A DNA stretch of 46,095 nucleotides from Candidatus Zhuqueibacterota bacterium (GCA_029262005.1 JAJDAG010000111.1:1-46095); one strand, 5' to 3'. Positions 8,897 through 18,585 are shown, numbered from the stretch's first letter. The notes: generated by a model not told the origin, from the letters alone. Made by a program: numbers and translations.

Positions 8897-8930
8897 AAAA
8901 ACGGCTACCCATGTGCCGGCAGCCGTTTTT
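8897..8930 (-). terminator. Rho-independent terminator after the SPOR lipoprotein gene
   Basis: A perfect 10-base inverted repeat (AAAAACGGCT ... AGCCGTTTTT) surrounds a 14-base loop and is flanked by T-runs when read leftward. It closes the beta-oxidation operon about 95 bases after its last gene and insulates yebC. Its symmetry would allow it to work in both directions. Confidence 0.85.
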
Positions 8931-9024
8931 ACACCGTGTTGTTATTGCTCTTATGTTTACGTAACCCGCAAACGCTATACAATGACGCCTTTTTCAAACA
9001 ATGCCGTCAGCAAGACCAATTCTC

Positions 9025-9540
9025 CTACCACTCGTCAGCGGCGTGATACGCTTTTTTCAGATTAATTTTGGTTCGAATGACCCAGGCAGCTCGAAAACCC
9101 TTCTGAATTGCCAGCTTCTGTACTTTTTCTGCATCGAGCCAATTAACGAAATCACCAATTCTTACTTTGTAAAAAGGTGGGTCAAACACGCGATAGACCG
9201 CATGCTCAAAGCGAACAATGCCATCTTTCTGCACCTCACGCGCCTCTTCCGGATCCGTGGTTTGAATGATCTGAATGCGGTATCCATTGCCAATGGTGTC
9301 TGCCGGTGCGGCCTTAGAGCGGTCGAGTAAGTTATCGATATTGGTCCCTGAGGCTGCTGTGTCTTTAATGTCAATATCATCGTCGTCCAGATCGACCGGA
9401 TTAAAGTCCTCGCGCATGGCGCCCATATTATCGACAGCGCTGCCCTTGCCGGGAGTCCTTTTCACCGTCGAACCCGTTGCACACGCAAACATAATGCTAA
9501 GTGCCACCATCATCCAAACCGATAATTGTACTTTATTCAT
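9025..9540 (-). CDS. SPOR-domain lipoprotein
   Basis: It has 171 residues. The N-terminus is a lipoprotein signal (MNKVQLSVWMMVALSIMFAC), with the predicted lipidated Cys at residue 20. An acidic, disordered linker (DLDDDDIDIKD) follows. The C-terminal part, about 85-165, begins YRIQIIQTTDPEEAREV and contains YKVRIGDFVNWLDAEKVQ, matching the SPOR fold that binds denuded peptidoglycan glycans at division sites. It is the last gene of the operon after etfA, 39 bases downstream, and is followed by a terminator. A direct link to fatty-acid oxidation is not evident. Confidence 0.85.
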   Translation of the reverse strand: MNKVQLSVWMMVALSIMFACATGSTVKRTPGKGSAVDNMGAMREDFNPVDLDDDDIDIKDTAASGTNIDNLLDRSKAAPADTIGNGYRIQIIQTTDPEEAREVQKDGIVRFEHAVYRVFDPPFYKVRIGDFVNWLDAEKVQKLAIQKGFRAAWVIRTKINLKKAYHAADEW

Positions 9541-9579
9541 AATACTCCACCATTATCTTATGCCTGAACCAATCAAAAA

Positions 9580-10560
9580 CTATCTTATTTCCTTAACCGC
9601 GGCAATAAGCGCCGGCACGACTTCAAAAAGATCACCAACGACCCCATAGTCGGCAATATCAAAAATCGGGGCATGCGGATCCTTATTGATGGCGACAATC
9701 GTGCCGGAATTCTTCATTCCGACAATATGTTGAATTGCACCTGAAATGCCTACAGCCAGATAAAGACTTGGGGTGACCGTCTGTCCGGAACTACCAACCT
9801 GGCGATCCAGTGGCAGCCAGCCGTCATCGCAAACCGGCCGGGAGGCAGCGAGCTCAGCATCCAGCACAGCCGCGAGTTCATTCATCAAATCCATGTTTTC
9901 CGGCTTTTTGATGCCTCGACCTACCGAAACAATGCGCTCAGCTTTGCTCAAATCTACTTCCTGCTTCACACCTTCAAAAATATCCAAAACTTTGGTGCGA
10001 ACTTCAATTTCATCAAATGCAACGCCGGCATCGCGTACTTCCCCGCTGGTGCCGCTATCGAGATTGTCGGCATTGAATGCGCCTACCTGAAAGCTGACAA
10101 GATTCGCACCATCTCCAGAGAAAGTAAAATCAGCATCGATTTTGCCCTGGAATATCTGGCGAACAAAAACCGGGGATTCTCCATCCATTTTGTAGCCGAC
10201 ACAATCACTGACCAGTTGGCGGTTTAGCGCTGCCGCAAGTTTGGAAGAATAATCACGCACCATGTAAGTATGGCTAAACAAAATATATTTTGGCGCTTCT
10301 TTAGCCACGATCTGCTTTATTGCTGCACAATAACCATCTGCGGTGTAATCGCCAACTTTTTCATGTTCAGCTATCAGAACTTCTTTGACTCCAACACATA
10401 AATCATTTGCCAGGTCGCCGATATTTTTGCCAAGAACCAAAACACTCAAATCAAGACCAAGATCTTTGGATAGTCCTTGACCGGCCACAACAGCTTCCAA
10501 AGTGGCCCGATTTAGAACACCGTCCCTTTGCTCCGCTACTACAAGTATGTCAACGCTCAT
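9580..10560 (-). CDS. etfA: Electron transfer flavoprotein alpha subunit
   Basis: Accepts electrons from acyl-CoA dehydrogenase together with EtfB. It has 326 residues. The C-terminal FAD-binding domain is clear: VGRGIKKPEN, ASRPVCDDGWLPLDRQVGSSG, LYLAVGISGAIQHIVGM and IVAINKDPHAPIFDIADYGVVGD. AAGGAG precedes the ATG. It follows etfB by 70 bases in the same operon as the acyl-CoA dehydrogenase, which is its likely donor. Confidence 0.97.
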   Translation of the reverse strand: MSVDILVVAEQRDGVLNRATLEAVVAGQGLSKDLGLDLSVLVLGKNIGDLANDLCVGVKEVLIAEHEKVGDYTADGYCAAIKQIVAKEAPKYILFSHTYMVRDYSSKLAAALNRQLVSDCVGYKMDGESPVFVRQIFQGKIDADFTFSGDGANLVSFQVGAFNADNLDSGTSGEVRDAGVAFDEIEVRTKVLDIFEGVKQEVDLSKAERIVSVGRGIKKPENMDLMNELAAVLDAELAASRPVCDDGWLPLDRQVGSSGQTVTPSLYLAVGISGAIQHIVGMKNSGTIVAINKDPHAPIFDIADYGVVGDLFEVVPALIAAVKEIR

Positions 10561-10630
10561 TTATAAAACTCCTTTTCATTTGCATCACTTTATGCCCTTG
10601 GAACGACAGGCGAGCTTATGTTTGCCCGGT

Positions 10631-11419
10631 TTAGAAAACCTTGGCTTCATTTTTTAATTTGTCAGCTAGCTTTGCCGCAATCTCTTTAGGATCTCCTTCA
10701 AAAATCTCGGCCTTTTTTGTCTTCTCCGGAATGAAAATTCTATTGAAATTCAGCGAACTATTGCTGTCGTCAACCTCGTCTTCAGCCAAGCCCAAATCAG
10801 CAAGAGTCAGCGATTTTATTTCCTTTTTCTTTGCCATCATGATGCCTTTGATGGTGGCGTAGCGAAGCTGATTGCTACCTGATTGAATTGAAAGCAACGC
10901 CGGCAACGGCAATTCTACCGACTGAAACCACCCGCCTTCAAGCTCACGTTTAACCTTGATGCCGCCATTGGATTTTTCAATTTCCATAACAATGGAGGTG
11001 TGCGGCAGGCCAAGGTACTCTGCCAGGATCGGGCCTGTTTGGCCAAAACCAGTGTCATCTGCCTGCAGTCCTGTGAGAACCAAATCTGGACTTTCCTGCT
11101 TGATCGCTGCTGCCAGAAGTTTCGCATTAATAAAAGGATCCCGTGTTGTGAAATCCTCATTATTGATGTGAAGCGCGCGTTCGACACCCTTGGCCAGGCC
11201 CTGTTTAATGGACTCTTTGACCCGATCGGGCCCCATGCTCAGCAACACAACCTCGCCGCCGTGTTCCTCTTTCAGCCGCAGGGCAGCTTCCATCGCGTAG
11301 TTATCACTTTCATTAATTTCCCAGTTGAGTTCATCTTCATGCACCCACGTGTTGTCATCCGTGATTTTTAACAAAGAGTCCTGCACAGGCACTTGCTTCA
11401 TGCAAACAATTATCTTCAC
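10631..11419 (-). CDS. etfB: Electron transfer flavoprotein beta subunit
   Basis: Partner of EtfA that binds AMP in the conventional ETF. It has 262 residues beginning MKIIVCMKQVPVQD, with INESDNYAMEAALRLKE, VVLLSMGPDRV, PDLVLTGLQADDTGFGQTGPILAEYLGLPH and LPALLSIQSGSNQLRYATIKGIMMAKKK. It lies 73 bases after the acyl-CoA dehydrogenase gene. Its length and its pairing with a membrane-independent ACAD suggest the ordinary respiratory type; a bifurcating role cannot be excluded from sequence alone. Confidence 0.97.
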   Translation of the reverse strand: MKIIVCMKQVPVQDSLLKITDDNTWVHEDELNWEINESDNYAMEAALRLKEEHGGEVVLLSMGPDRVKESIKQGLAKGVERALHINNEDFTTRDPFINAKLLAAAIKQESPDLVLTGLQADDTGFGQTGPILAEYLGLPHTSIVMEIEKSNGGIKVKRELEGGWFQSVELPLPALLSIQSGSNQLRYATIKGIMMAKKKEIKSLTLADLGLAEDEVDDSNSSLNFNRIFIPEKTKKAEIFEGDPKEIAAKLADKLKNEAKVF

Positions 11420-11492
11420 AATATTCTCCTTCGATTAAGCGGTTTATCAGTGAGCAATTTAATAATAAAAGCAATTAAGTCAAGTTAGAATT

Positions 11493-13223
11493 TTAGCTAA
11501 TCAGGTCAAAGTCATAACCTTCGGACTCGTAGGCATTTTCAGCAATCGATTTGTGCAACGGATCACTGTTATGCTCGACCTGCCGACGGTTTCTTCTGAT
11601 TCTGCGCCAGGCTATTTCACAAAAAGCCTTGCCAATTTGTAATTCACGCGAAACCTTCTCTTTTCCATACTCTTTTAAGGCGGTGTCCAACCGGGAAATC
11701 ACAGCCGCCATCGCGTACAAATCAATGGCCATATTGGCCAGGCGTTCAAGAATAAAGCCTTGATTTATTATGTCCTTCTTGTGCTTGGTCAGAACTTTTT
11801 CAACTGCAATATTGAGTTCCCTGGCATATTCCTCAAATTTACCAACTTCTTGCCGCAGGCCGGCATCTACATCTTCAAGGCGCTCGGTGGCTACCGTCCG
11901 CCGGATTCGGCTAAAGGCAAAATCAGTTAGAACCCCGAGTTGACTCAGTGGACTCTGCAAGGCCTTGCCTACCTCCTTCAAATATTCCCCATGTTCCTGC
12001 ATGCCGGCCAGCGCGATGAAAGAGCGCAACACCTCGTTCGTTCCCTCGAAGATCAAGTTGATGCGGGCATCCCGGAGTGCCCGTTCATAAGGGTATTCCG
12101 GGCTGTAACCAATGCCGCCCGCGATTTGCATGGCCTCACTGGCAGTGCGCCAGACAGCCTCAGATGCATATACTTTGCAAATAGCCGATTCAACGGAATA
12201 GTCAATATCACCGCGGTCAATGAGTGCAGTGGTCAAATAAACCATGCTCTCAAGCACATATGTATCGATGATCATGTCGCTGATTTTTTCTTCAATCATT
12301 TCGAATTTTGCGATGGGTGTGTTGAACTGCTTGCGATTCTTGGCATAATCAACGCTCATTTCAGTGAGTCGTTTGATACCGCCAATACAACCGGCAGCCA
12401 GCCCCAAACGCCCTGAATTCAACACCTCCATCGCCACTTTGAAACCCTTTCCCAAAGGTCCGATGAGGTTTTCGGCAGGGATCCTGACATTATCAAAAGT
12501 TAACTCCGTTGTTGAGGAACCACGTATGCCGAGTTTTTCTTCTTTGCGGCCTGAGGCAAAACCTTCCATGTCACGGGTAACGGCAAAAGCACTTATCTTC
12601 TCGGCATCGCCAACCATTGTTTTGGCAAAAACCGTAAAATAATGCGCAATGCCGCCATTTGTGATCCAAATTTTATTGCCGTTAAGAATATAATCTCCGC
12701 TCCCTTCATCCTTCACCGCTGTGGTTTTAATGCACGCAGCATCCGAGCCGGCACCCGGCTCAGTCAAAGCAAAGCCGGCCAGCCATTCACCGGAGGCCAG
12801 TTTAGGCAAAAAGCGTTTCTTTTGTTCCTCTGTTCCAAACAGCAGCAGCGCCTTTAAACCGATGGACTGGTGCCCACCAAAAGTCGTGGCAATCGATGCA
12901 TCAATACCTGCGATTTCCTCAAAAACACGGTTGTAGGCAGTGGCTGAAAAACCATAGCCGCCATACGTTTCCGGGATGCTCATGCCGAGGAGACCAAGCT
13001 CGGCAAGACCGGCGATGACTTCTGCAGGAATTTCCTGGTTGCGGTCAATCTCGCCGGCGTCAATGTTGTCGGCGGCGAATTGTCTAAGACTTTCAAGTAT
13101 AAGTTTGAGGCTTTCGGCTTCCTCCTTATCCATTTGCGGATGCGGGAATACCATTTCACGCTCAATGCTACCGGCAAAGAGGCATTTCATGAAACTGCTA
13201 ATTTCTTTTTCATTGTTGGGCAT
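11493..13223 (-). CDS. Acyl-CoA dehydrogenase (long, VLCAD-like type)
   Basis: Flavoenzyme for the first step of beta-oxidation. It has 576 residues, longer than the ~380 of short/medium-chain enzymes, because of a C-terminal helical extension of about 180 residues as in VLCAD/ACAD9-type proteins. Motifs include LGLLGMSIPETYGGYG, FALTEPGAGSDAACIKT, WITNGGIAHYFTVFA, EEKLGIRGSSTTELTFDNVRIP, AKNRKQFNTPI, QIAGGIGYSPEYPYERALRDARI and FEGTNEVLRSF, where the Glu of FEGTNE is the expected catalytic base. It is encoded between the multifunctional hydratase/dehydrogenase and etfBA, so a complete oxidation module is present. Confidence 0.95.
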   Translation of the reverse strand: MPNNEKEISSFMKCLFAGSIEREMVFPHPQMDKEEAESLKLILESLRQFAADNIDAGEIDRNQEIPAEVIAGLAELGLLGMSIPETYGGYGFSATAYNRVFEEIAGIDASIATTFGGHQSIGLKALLLFGTEEQKKRFLPKLASGEWLAGFALTEPGAGSDAACIKTTAVKDEGSGDYILNGNKIWITNGGIAHYFTVFAKTMVGDAEKISAFAVTRDMEGFASGRKEEKLGIRGSSTTELTFDNVRIPAENLIGPLGKGFKVAMEVLNSGRLGLAAGCIGGIKRLTEMSVDYAKNRKQFNTPIAKFEMIEEKISDMIIDTYVLESMVYLTTALIDRGDIDYSVESAICKVYASEAVWRTASEAMQIAGGIGYSPEYPYERALRDARINLIFEGTNEVLRSFIALAGMQEHGEYLKEVGKALQSPLSQLGVLTDFAFSRIRRTVATERLEDVDAGLRQEVGKFEEYARELNIAVEKVLTKHKKDIINQGFILERLANMAIDLYAMAAVISRLDTALKEYGKEKVSRELQIGKAFCEIAWRRIRRNRRQVEHNSDPLHKSIAENAYESEGYDFDLIS

Positions 13224-13469
13224 CGTTACTGCTCCTAGTGATCATTCGGTTGTTGCCACTTTACATCTGAAAACAGGATCAGGAGACAAGCTGCTCCCCT
13301 GCTACTTCAAGGTAAAATTATGACAAATGTTCGCTTCGAAAAACTTTGAGTGCCCGGCCCCGGTTCAAAGTTCTTTCAATGAGCCTATCAACGTAAAAAA
13401 ACTAAATTTCGATTCGCAGATTTTACGGGTAAACCAAACAAACTTAGTGTGAATTTTCCTTTTGCAGCC

Positions 13470-15692
13470 CTAGGCCTTTTCCGAGTAGAACTGTCCCTTT
13501 TTTTCGGCCAATACTGAAACCATCTTTGGCGGCTCAAACCGTTCACCATAAATTAGCGCCAACTCATTAAAGATGCTCAAGCACTTTTGTGCGGTAAGAT
13601 CGTCTGCATATTTCATCAGGCCACCCCGGAACGGCGGAAAGCCGGTTCCGAAAATCATGCCGGCATCAACATCCCGGGCACGGCGCACAACTTTCTCTTC
13701 CAGGCACAAAACGGCCTCTTTGAGCATCACAAAAACGAGGCGGCTTTGAATGTCTTCGGTTGAAAATTTATTAGATTGATTTCGATGGCCAATGAGTTCG
13801 TAGACCTGTTTATCCACGCGTTTTTTCTTACCGTCATAAATGTAAAATCCTTTTCCGCCTTTCTTGCCAAGGCGCCCGTCATTAAACATTGTTTCGATTA
13901 TTGGCGAAGGTGTGATCCTGTCACCAAAACTTTCTTGAAGAATGCCGGCAACTTTATAACCGACATCAATGCCAATTTCATCCAGAAGATTCAGTGGCCC
14001 CATCGGCATACCGAAACCGACCATGGCTTTGTCGATCTCATCGATGGTGGCGCCTTCTGCCAATAGCAGCGCGCTCTCATTAATATATGGCCCGAGGATG
14101 CGGTTGACTAAAAACCCCGGACTGTTCTTTACAACCACAGGTATCTTGCCGATTTTTTTGGCAAATGCAACCGCAGTTACGGTGGTTTTTTCAGATGTTT
14201 TATCACCACGAATAACTTCTAAAAGCGGCATGCGATGCACCGGGTTGAAGAAGTGGAATCCAATAACCCGATCCGGTTTTTTCACCCCGGAGGCGATCTC
14301 AGTTATGGAAAGCGACGATGTATTCGATGCAAGAATGGCAGTGTCGCTCATTTCGGCCTCCAGTTCGGCAAAAACGGCTTTCTTCACTTCAAGATTTTCA
14401 ACAATGGCTTCAATAACCAGTTCAGCGCCGGCAAACCCGGAATAGTTGGTGGTGCCGGTAATGAGTGTCATTTTCCGCTGCATTTCAGAAGCGCTCAGCT
14501 TTCGCTTATCCACCGCCTGCTGAAAGATTTTTTTTGCTCGTGCCAGTCCAACATCCAAAGCTTTCTGGTTGATGTCTTTCATGCGTACCGGCAAGTCTTT
14601 GTAAGCCAGTAACTGCGCTATGCCGCCGCCCATCACACCAGCACCAAGCACACTCACTTGCGCGATTTCGGCCGGCTCAGATTTTGTTTTTTCAACGCCA
14701 GGGTCTTTCTTAAGCGCTTCATTCAGGTGGAAAAGGCCGATGAGATTTTTACTCACAGATGTTGCAACCAACTCGCCGAGCAACTTGGCCTCCATTTCAA
14801 GGCCTTGCTCCAAAGACCGGCCAACGCCGAATTCAACCGCATCAATCGCTTTTAGAGGGGCCGGATAGTGCCCACCTGTGCTGCGAAGTGTCTGCTTTCT
14901 CGCCTGATCGAAAATCATTTTCCTGCCAAATGCATTGCTTTCCAGGAAAATAGCCTGCAGCCGTTTCACATTGCGACGGTTTTCGTAAGCATGTCGCTTA
15001 AACTTGCTCAAGATGTGATGCGCAAACTCTTCAGCCTCCGCCCGCATAAATCCGTGATGTTCGACCGGAATCACTTTGTCTACCAAACCGAGGTTGCCGG
15101 CGGTTCTCGCGTCAAGCAGTTTGCCGGTCAAGATCAATTTTAGGGCACGTTGAAGACCGATGAGGCGTGGCAACCGCTGTGTACCGCCAAATCCAGGTAA
15201 AATGCCGAGTTTAACCTCAGGCAGGCCTATTTTGGTCTTGTGATGTATTTTTGCAATACGGAAATGACATGCCAGAGCCAACTCAAAACCACCCCCCACA
15301 CATGCGCCTTGTATTGCCGCAATCACAGGAAACGGCAGCTCATAAATCTTCTGAAAAACCATCTGACCCTGCCGGGCCTTCTCAGCGCCTTCCACCACAT
15401 CTGTGATGTCTTGAATTTCGTTGACATCTGCGCCCGCAATGAAATTATCAGCCTTACCACTGATGATTGTCAGCGCCTTTATATCACTTCGTGTCTTAAG
15501 CTCATCTAGTAACCGGTCAAGCTCCTTCATGACTTTTTCAGTCAGAATATTGACCATTTCGCCCGGAACATCAATGACCAGAAAATAAACGCCTCCTGTT
15601 CCCGGAATCAACGATAACGCACTGCTCGCCTCTTCATCACCCGGTTGAGACTTTTTTTCTGTTTTAGCTTCAGTGCTTGCATTTTCTACCAT
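13470..15692 (-). CDS. fadJ: Fused enoyl-CoA hydratase / 3-hydroxyacyl-CoA dehydrogenase (FadJ/FadB-like)
   Basis: Does steps two and three of beta-oxidation. It has 740 residues. The N-terminal crotonase domain (about 25-220) has the oxyanion-hole FIAGADVNEI and GACVGGGFELALACH, and GLPEVKLGILPGFGGTQRLPR with the two catalytic Glu. The dehydrogenase part (about 345-730) has the NAD-binding VSVLGAGVMGGGIAQL, ASNTSSLSIT, VIGFHFFNPVHRMPLLEVI, NSPGFLVNRIL, and GFGMPMGPLNLLDEIGIDVG. It lies 59 bases downstream of the TetR gene in the same direction, so the two are probably co-transcribed from the FadR-type operator. Confidence 0.95.
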   Translation of the reverse strand: MVENASTEAKTEKKSQPGDEEASSALSLIPGTGGVYFLVIDVPGEMVNILTEKVMKELDRLLDELKTRSDIKALTIISGKADNFIAGADVNEIQDITDVVEGAEKARQGQMVFQKIYELPFPVIAAIQGACVGGGFELALACHFRIAKIHHKTKIGLPEVKLGILPGFGGTQRLPRLIGLQRALKLILTGKLLDARTAGNLGLVDKVIPVEHHGFMRAEAEEFAHHILSKFKRHAYENRRNVKRLQAIFLESNAFGRKMIFDQARKQTLRSTGGHYPAPLKAIDAVEFGVGRSLEQGLEMEAKLLGELVATSVSKNLIGLFHLNEALKKDPGVEKTKSEPAEIAQVSVLGAGVMGGGIAQLLAYKDLPVRMKDINQKALDVGLARAKKIFQQAVDKRKLSASEMQRKMTLITGTTNYSGFAGAELVIEAIVENLEVKKAVFAELEAEMSDTAILASNTSSLSITEIASGVKKPDRVIGFHFFNPVHRMPLLEVIRGDKTSEKTTVTAVAFAKKIGKIPVVVKNSPGFLVNRILGPYINESALLLAEGATIDEIDKAMVGFGMPMGPLNLLDEIGIDVGYKVAGILQESFGDRITPSPIIETMFNDGRLGKKGGKGFYIYDGKKKRVDKQVYELIGHRNQSNKFSTEDIQSRLVFVMLKEAVLCLEEKVVRRARDVDAGMIFGTGFPPFRGGLMKYADDLTAQKCLSIFNELALIYGERFEPPKMVSVLAEKKGQFYSEKA

Positions 15693-15751
15693 TTAAGCTC
15701 GAATCCTTATTTTGGTGTGACTTTTGATTGTTTTGCGCAGAATGAAATTGT

Positions 15752-16366
15752 TTATCCGCCCGATGAATCGCGTCTCGGCGCAATGACACCGTCAATAAAA
15801 ATGCGGGCAACTTGCTCAGCAGATTCATCAAGATCGTGATTGCCGCCTCGGGACAACACCCACTCGGTTGCTATTTCGTCAAGCGCGCCAAAAAGTGCCC
15901 GCTTCACCAGGCCCGGATGAATATCCTGGCGAATACTTCCTTCCTCCTGCCCTTGAATTATCAAAGTGCCAATTACATCTAGATATTCTTTCAACTTTGA
16001 ACCCGTGTACTCCTTGATAAATCGGTTGCTCTGCCGCAACTCAACTTGAAAAACTTGTGCAAGATTTGGATTCTTTCGGACAAACTGAAGATGTGTGTGA
16101 ATGAATTTCTTCAACCTCGAAACACTGCCTTCTTCAGCAAAAACCTCTGACTTTATACCCGCAATAAAATTTCCCATTTCTTCTTCAAAAATCGATATGA
16201 GAATTTCATCTTTATTTTTGAAATACAAATAAATGGTTCCATCTGCAACACCTGCTTGCCTGGCGACCTCAGCTACTTTAGAATTATAAAAGCCCTTTCT
16301 AGCGAAAATCTGGACCGCAGCCTTGAGAATTCTATCTCGTTTGTTATTTTTGTTATTCACAAACAT
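15752..16366 (-). CDS. TetR-family regulator, FadR-like, of the beta-oxidation operon
   Basis: It has about 204 residues. The N-terminal helix-turn-helix is clear (KRDRILKAAVQIFARKGFYNSKVAEVA, then GVADGTIYLYFKNKDEILISIF), and the C-terminal ligand domain resembles the acyl-CoA-responsive FadR of Bacillus. The TTG two codons before the ATG at 16366 is also possible; no strong ribosome site separates them. It heads the operon of hydratase/dehydrogenase, acyl-CoA dehydrogenase and EtfBA, and a 20-base palindrome of FadR type lies 64 bases upstream. Repression relieved by long-chain acyl-CoA is the likely mode, by analogy. Confidence 0.9.
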   Translation of the reverse strand: MFVNNKNNKRDRILKAAVQIFARKGFYNSKVAEVARQAGVADGTIYLYFKNKDEILISIFEEEMGNFIAGIKSEVFAEEGSVSRLKKFIHTHLQFVRKNPNLAQVFQVELRQSNRFIKEYTGSKLKEYLDVIGTLIIQGQEEGSIRQDIHPGLVKRALFGALDEIATEWVLSRGGNHDLDESAEQVARIFIDGVIAPRRDSSGG

Positions 16367-16430
16367 CACCAATTAAAAAAACAGAGAAGAGCCTCTTACA
16401 ACATTCAAAATGTAATAAAAATTTCACAAA

Positions 16431-16450
16431 ATGAATGAATGTTCATTCAT
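16431..16450. promoter_or_regulatory. FadR-type operator palindrome
   Basis: ATGAATGAATGTTCATTCAT is a palindrome with two perfect 9-base arms around a TG centre. It agrees with the TGAATGA...TCATTCA operator described for Bacillus FadR. It lies in the promoter region of the TetR gene, so the regulator probably controls itself and the downstream beta-oxidation operon. No second copy was noticed near the crotonase-thiolase cluster at 22.9-27.2 kb. Confidence 0.8.
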
Positions 16451-16557
16451 AAATTAGTAAAAAAAGACTCATTGTCAAGTTATAATTGGGCAATATTTCA
16501 GGTATGCAGGATTTTTGTTCAGATGGCAGGATTAAGGTCTGGACACTATTTTGCCGC

Positions 16558-16596
16558 AAAAAAAAAGCGCCTGCTAAAACAGCAGGCGCTTTTTTC
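16558..16596 (-). terminator. Rho-independent terminator of trxA
   Basis: A perfect 10-base stem (AGCGCCTGCT, loop AAAAC, AGCAGGCGCT at 16566-16590) is flanked on both sides by A/T runs. Read leftward it follows the trxA stop by 27 bases. Confidence 0.93.
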
Positions 16597-16617
16597 TAAA
16601 TGTTCTGAGGATAGCAA

Positions 16618-16941
16618 CTATAGATTGCTTTCAAGCTTCGATTGCAATTGGTTTTTAGGAACAGCACCGACAATCTGCTCCACAACCTGCCCACCCTTGA
16701 AAATTAACAAAGATGGAATACTGCGGATACCATATTTAGCAGCAGTGCCCTGATTGCCGTCAACATCCAACTTGCCAACCTTGGCCCTCCCGGCAAAATC
16801 ACTTGCAAGCTCTTCGACAGAAGGCGCAATCACCTTGCAAGGTCCACACCATTCAGCCCAAAAATCAACCAAAACCGGCAATTCAGATTGTAAAACTTCA
16901 GTCTCAAAATTTGCATCGGTAAAAGTGATGGTATTAGCCAT
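16618..16941 (-). CDS. trxA: Thioredoxin
   Basis: Small cytoplasmic disulfide reductase of 107 residues, standard length. It has the redox motif [14 protein letters not shown], the conserved [27 protein letters not shown] with the cis-proline, and the C-terminal helix. AAAGGAGAG precedes the start. It has its own terminator, and 117 bp separate it from the upstream glycosyltransferase gene. Confidence 0.98.
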   Translation of the reverse strand: MANTITFTDANFETEVLQSELPVLVDFWAEWCGPCKVIAPSVEELASDFAGRAKVGKLDVDGNQGTAAKYGIRSIPSLLIFKGGQVVEQIVGAVPKNQLQSKLESNL

Positions 16942-17058
16942 GAGTAATAACTCTCCTTTTCAACATCAATAATAGCATATATAGTCATTTCTAATTTCGC
17001 CGGGTAAGATAAAAAGCTTTACCCAGAATATCAAGTATTTTGCTCAAACAAAAACGGA

Positions 17059-18585
17059 TTAAAACAATCTCTTTAAAACCATCAACAAGGTGTTTTGAAC
17101 AAACACTTTGCTCTGTCTGACAAAAAGGTTGACTTTCCTTCCTTGAAGCAGAGACATTAAGCCAACGTAAATAAAGCCAAATTGAAAAAGCACAAAAAAC
17201 GGGACTGAAGCATACACCCCCTTACTCAACAAGCTGAAAAAAGCAACTGTAAAATAGCAGCCTAGCGCGAGCTCAAGCAACGGCTGAAAATTAAATTCCA
17301 CACGATATTTCTTTTGATTCCAACTATCGGTCTTGTTTTCAATTCGATACTTGGGCGTGCGCTTAAACTCAGAGGACTTGTTAAACAAAGCCTCCAATAC
17401 GGCACGAGCGTTGTTGACCGACAACCCGATTCCCAAAGACATGAGCACCGGCAAGAATGGCACCTGATTCCGCCAATCGCGATTACCTTCTGTTTGCGAA
17501 ACCAAATAATATACTATCACTGACAACGAAGCAGAAAAGAACACAAACAAGTAAACGTAGACCATCCAGTCCCAGCCGCGCGCCATCTGAACATTCAGAA
17601 TAATAGGCATTAGCAACGATGGGATCGTCATAAACAAATAGGTGAAATTGCTGAATAAATGCGCGCTTGCCTCGCACTTAACAAACAGTGGAATATCACT
17701 GCGCCAGATAACCGGCAGCAGTTTCTTTGCAGTCTGAACAGAACCTTTGGCCCAACGATGCTGTTGCACTTTGTACGCATTCATTTCAACCGGCAATTCA
17801 GCCGGAGCCACGACATCGGGAACGTAGATAAACTGCCACCCGGCAAGTTGAGCCCGGTAACTTAAATCAAGATCCTCGGTAATGGTGTCGTGCTGCCAGC
17901 CGCCCGCATCGATTATGGCTTGTTTGCGCCAAATTCCAGCCGTTCCATTAAAATTAAAGAATCGGCCAGAGCGGTTTCGGGCGATGTGCTCAATGATGAA
18001 ATGTCCATCTAAAAACATAGATTGAATTCTTGTCAACAATGAATAGCCACGGTTGATGTGCCCCCAGCGCGTCTGCACCATGCCGACTTCCTTCTTTTGG
18101 AAGTAACCAACCGTTTTTCTCAGGAAGTCTGGTTCAGGCGCAAAGTCAGCGTCAAAAATCGCCAGCAAACCACCCCTGGCTTTTTCTAAACCAGCTTCCA
18201 GGGCCCCGGCCTTAAATCCCGTGCGGTCTGTTCTGTGAATGTAAGAAATATCAAAACCGCGACGCTTGTACTTCTCCACCAGACTTCTGGCAACATTGGT
18301 GGTCTCATCAGTAGAATCATCGAGCACCTGCACTTCGAGCAATTCTTTGGGATAGTCGATAGAACAAACAGATTCCAGTAAACGGCCAATGACATACTTT
18401 TCATTGAAAATTGGCAACTGAACGGTCACAACGGGAAGTTGCTCTGATTCGGCAGGCTCAAACAGCTTGTTGTTTTTATACTTCAGATAAAGATACAAAA
18501 GAAAATACTTGTGCAAACCAAAGACGACAAGCATGGTCAACACAAGCCCATAAAAAACAAGTAACCCCACTTCAAACTCACTCAT
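17059..18585 (-). CDS. GT2-family membrane glycosyltransferase (cellulose/mannan synthase-like)
   Basis: It has 508 residues. An N-terminal membrane helix (about 5-30) is followed by a GT-A domain with LPIFNEKYVIGRLLESV, LDDSTDETT (first Asp), FDADFAPEPDFL (DxD type), TEDLDLSYRAQLAGW (TED) and QQHRWAKGSVQT (QxxRW), the full set of processive beta-glycan synthases. Several C-terminal membrane helices follow (about 315-500). It resembles CSLA/CSLC-type hexose polymerases more than hyaluronan synthases. It is the last gene of a short run: Wza-like lipoprotein, BY-kinase-like protein, then this synthase, so it probably makes an exported polysaccharide of unknown sugar. Confidence 0.9.
   Translation of the reverse strand: MSEFEVGLLVFYGLVLTMLVVFGLHKYFLLYLYLKYKNNKLFEPAESEQLPVVTVQLPIFNEKYVIGRLLESVCSIDYPKELLEVQVLDDSTDETTNVARSLVEKYKRRGFDISYIHRTDRTGFKAGALEAGLEKARGGLLAIFDADFAPEPDFLRKTVGYFQKKEVGMVQTRWGHINRGYSLLTRIQSMFLDGHFIIEHIARNRSGRFFNFNGTAGIWRKQAIIDAGGWQHDTITEDLDLSYRAQLAGWQFIYVPDVVAPAELPVEMNAYKVQQHRWAKGSVQTAKKLLPVIWRSDIPLFVKCEASAHLFSNFTYLFMTIPSLLMPIILNVQMARGWDWMVYVYLFVFFSASLSVIVYYLVSQTEGNRDWRNQVPFLPVLMSLGIGLSVNNARAVLEALFNKSSEFKRTPKYRIENKTDSWNQKKYRVEFNFQPLLELALGCYFTVAFFSLLSKGVYASVPFFVLFQFGFIYVGLMSLLQGRKVNLFVRQSKVFVQNTLLMVLKRLF

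Noticed and set aside
17000-17040. Stem around GGGTAAAG/CTTACCC between the GT2 gene and trxA as a terminator
   Set aside because: The stem is short and imperfect and there is no T-run after it on the minus strand.
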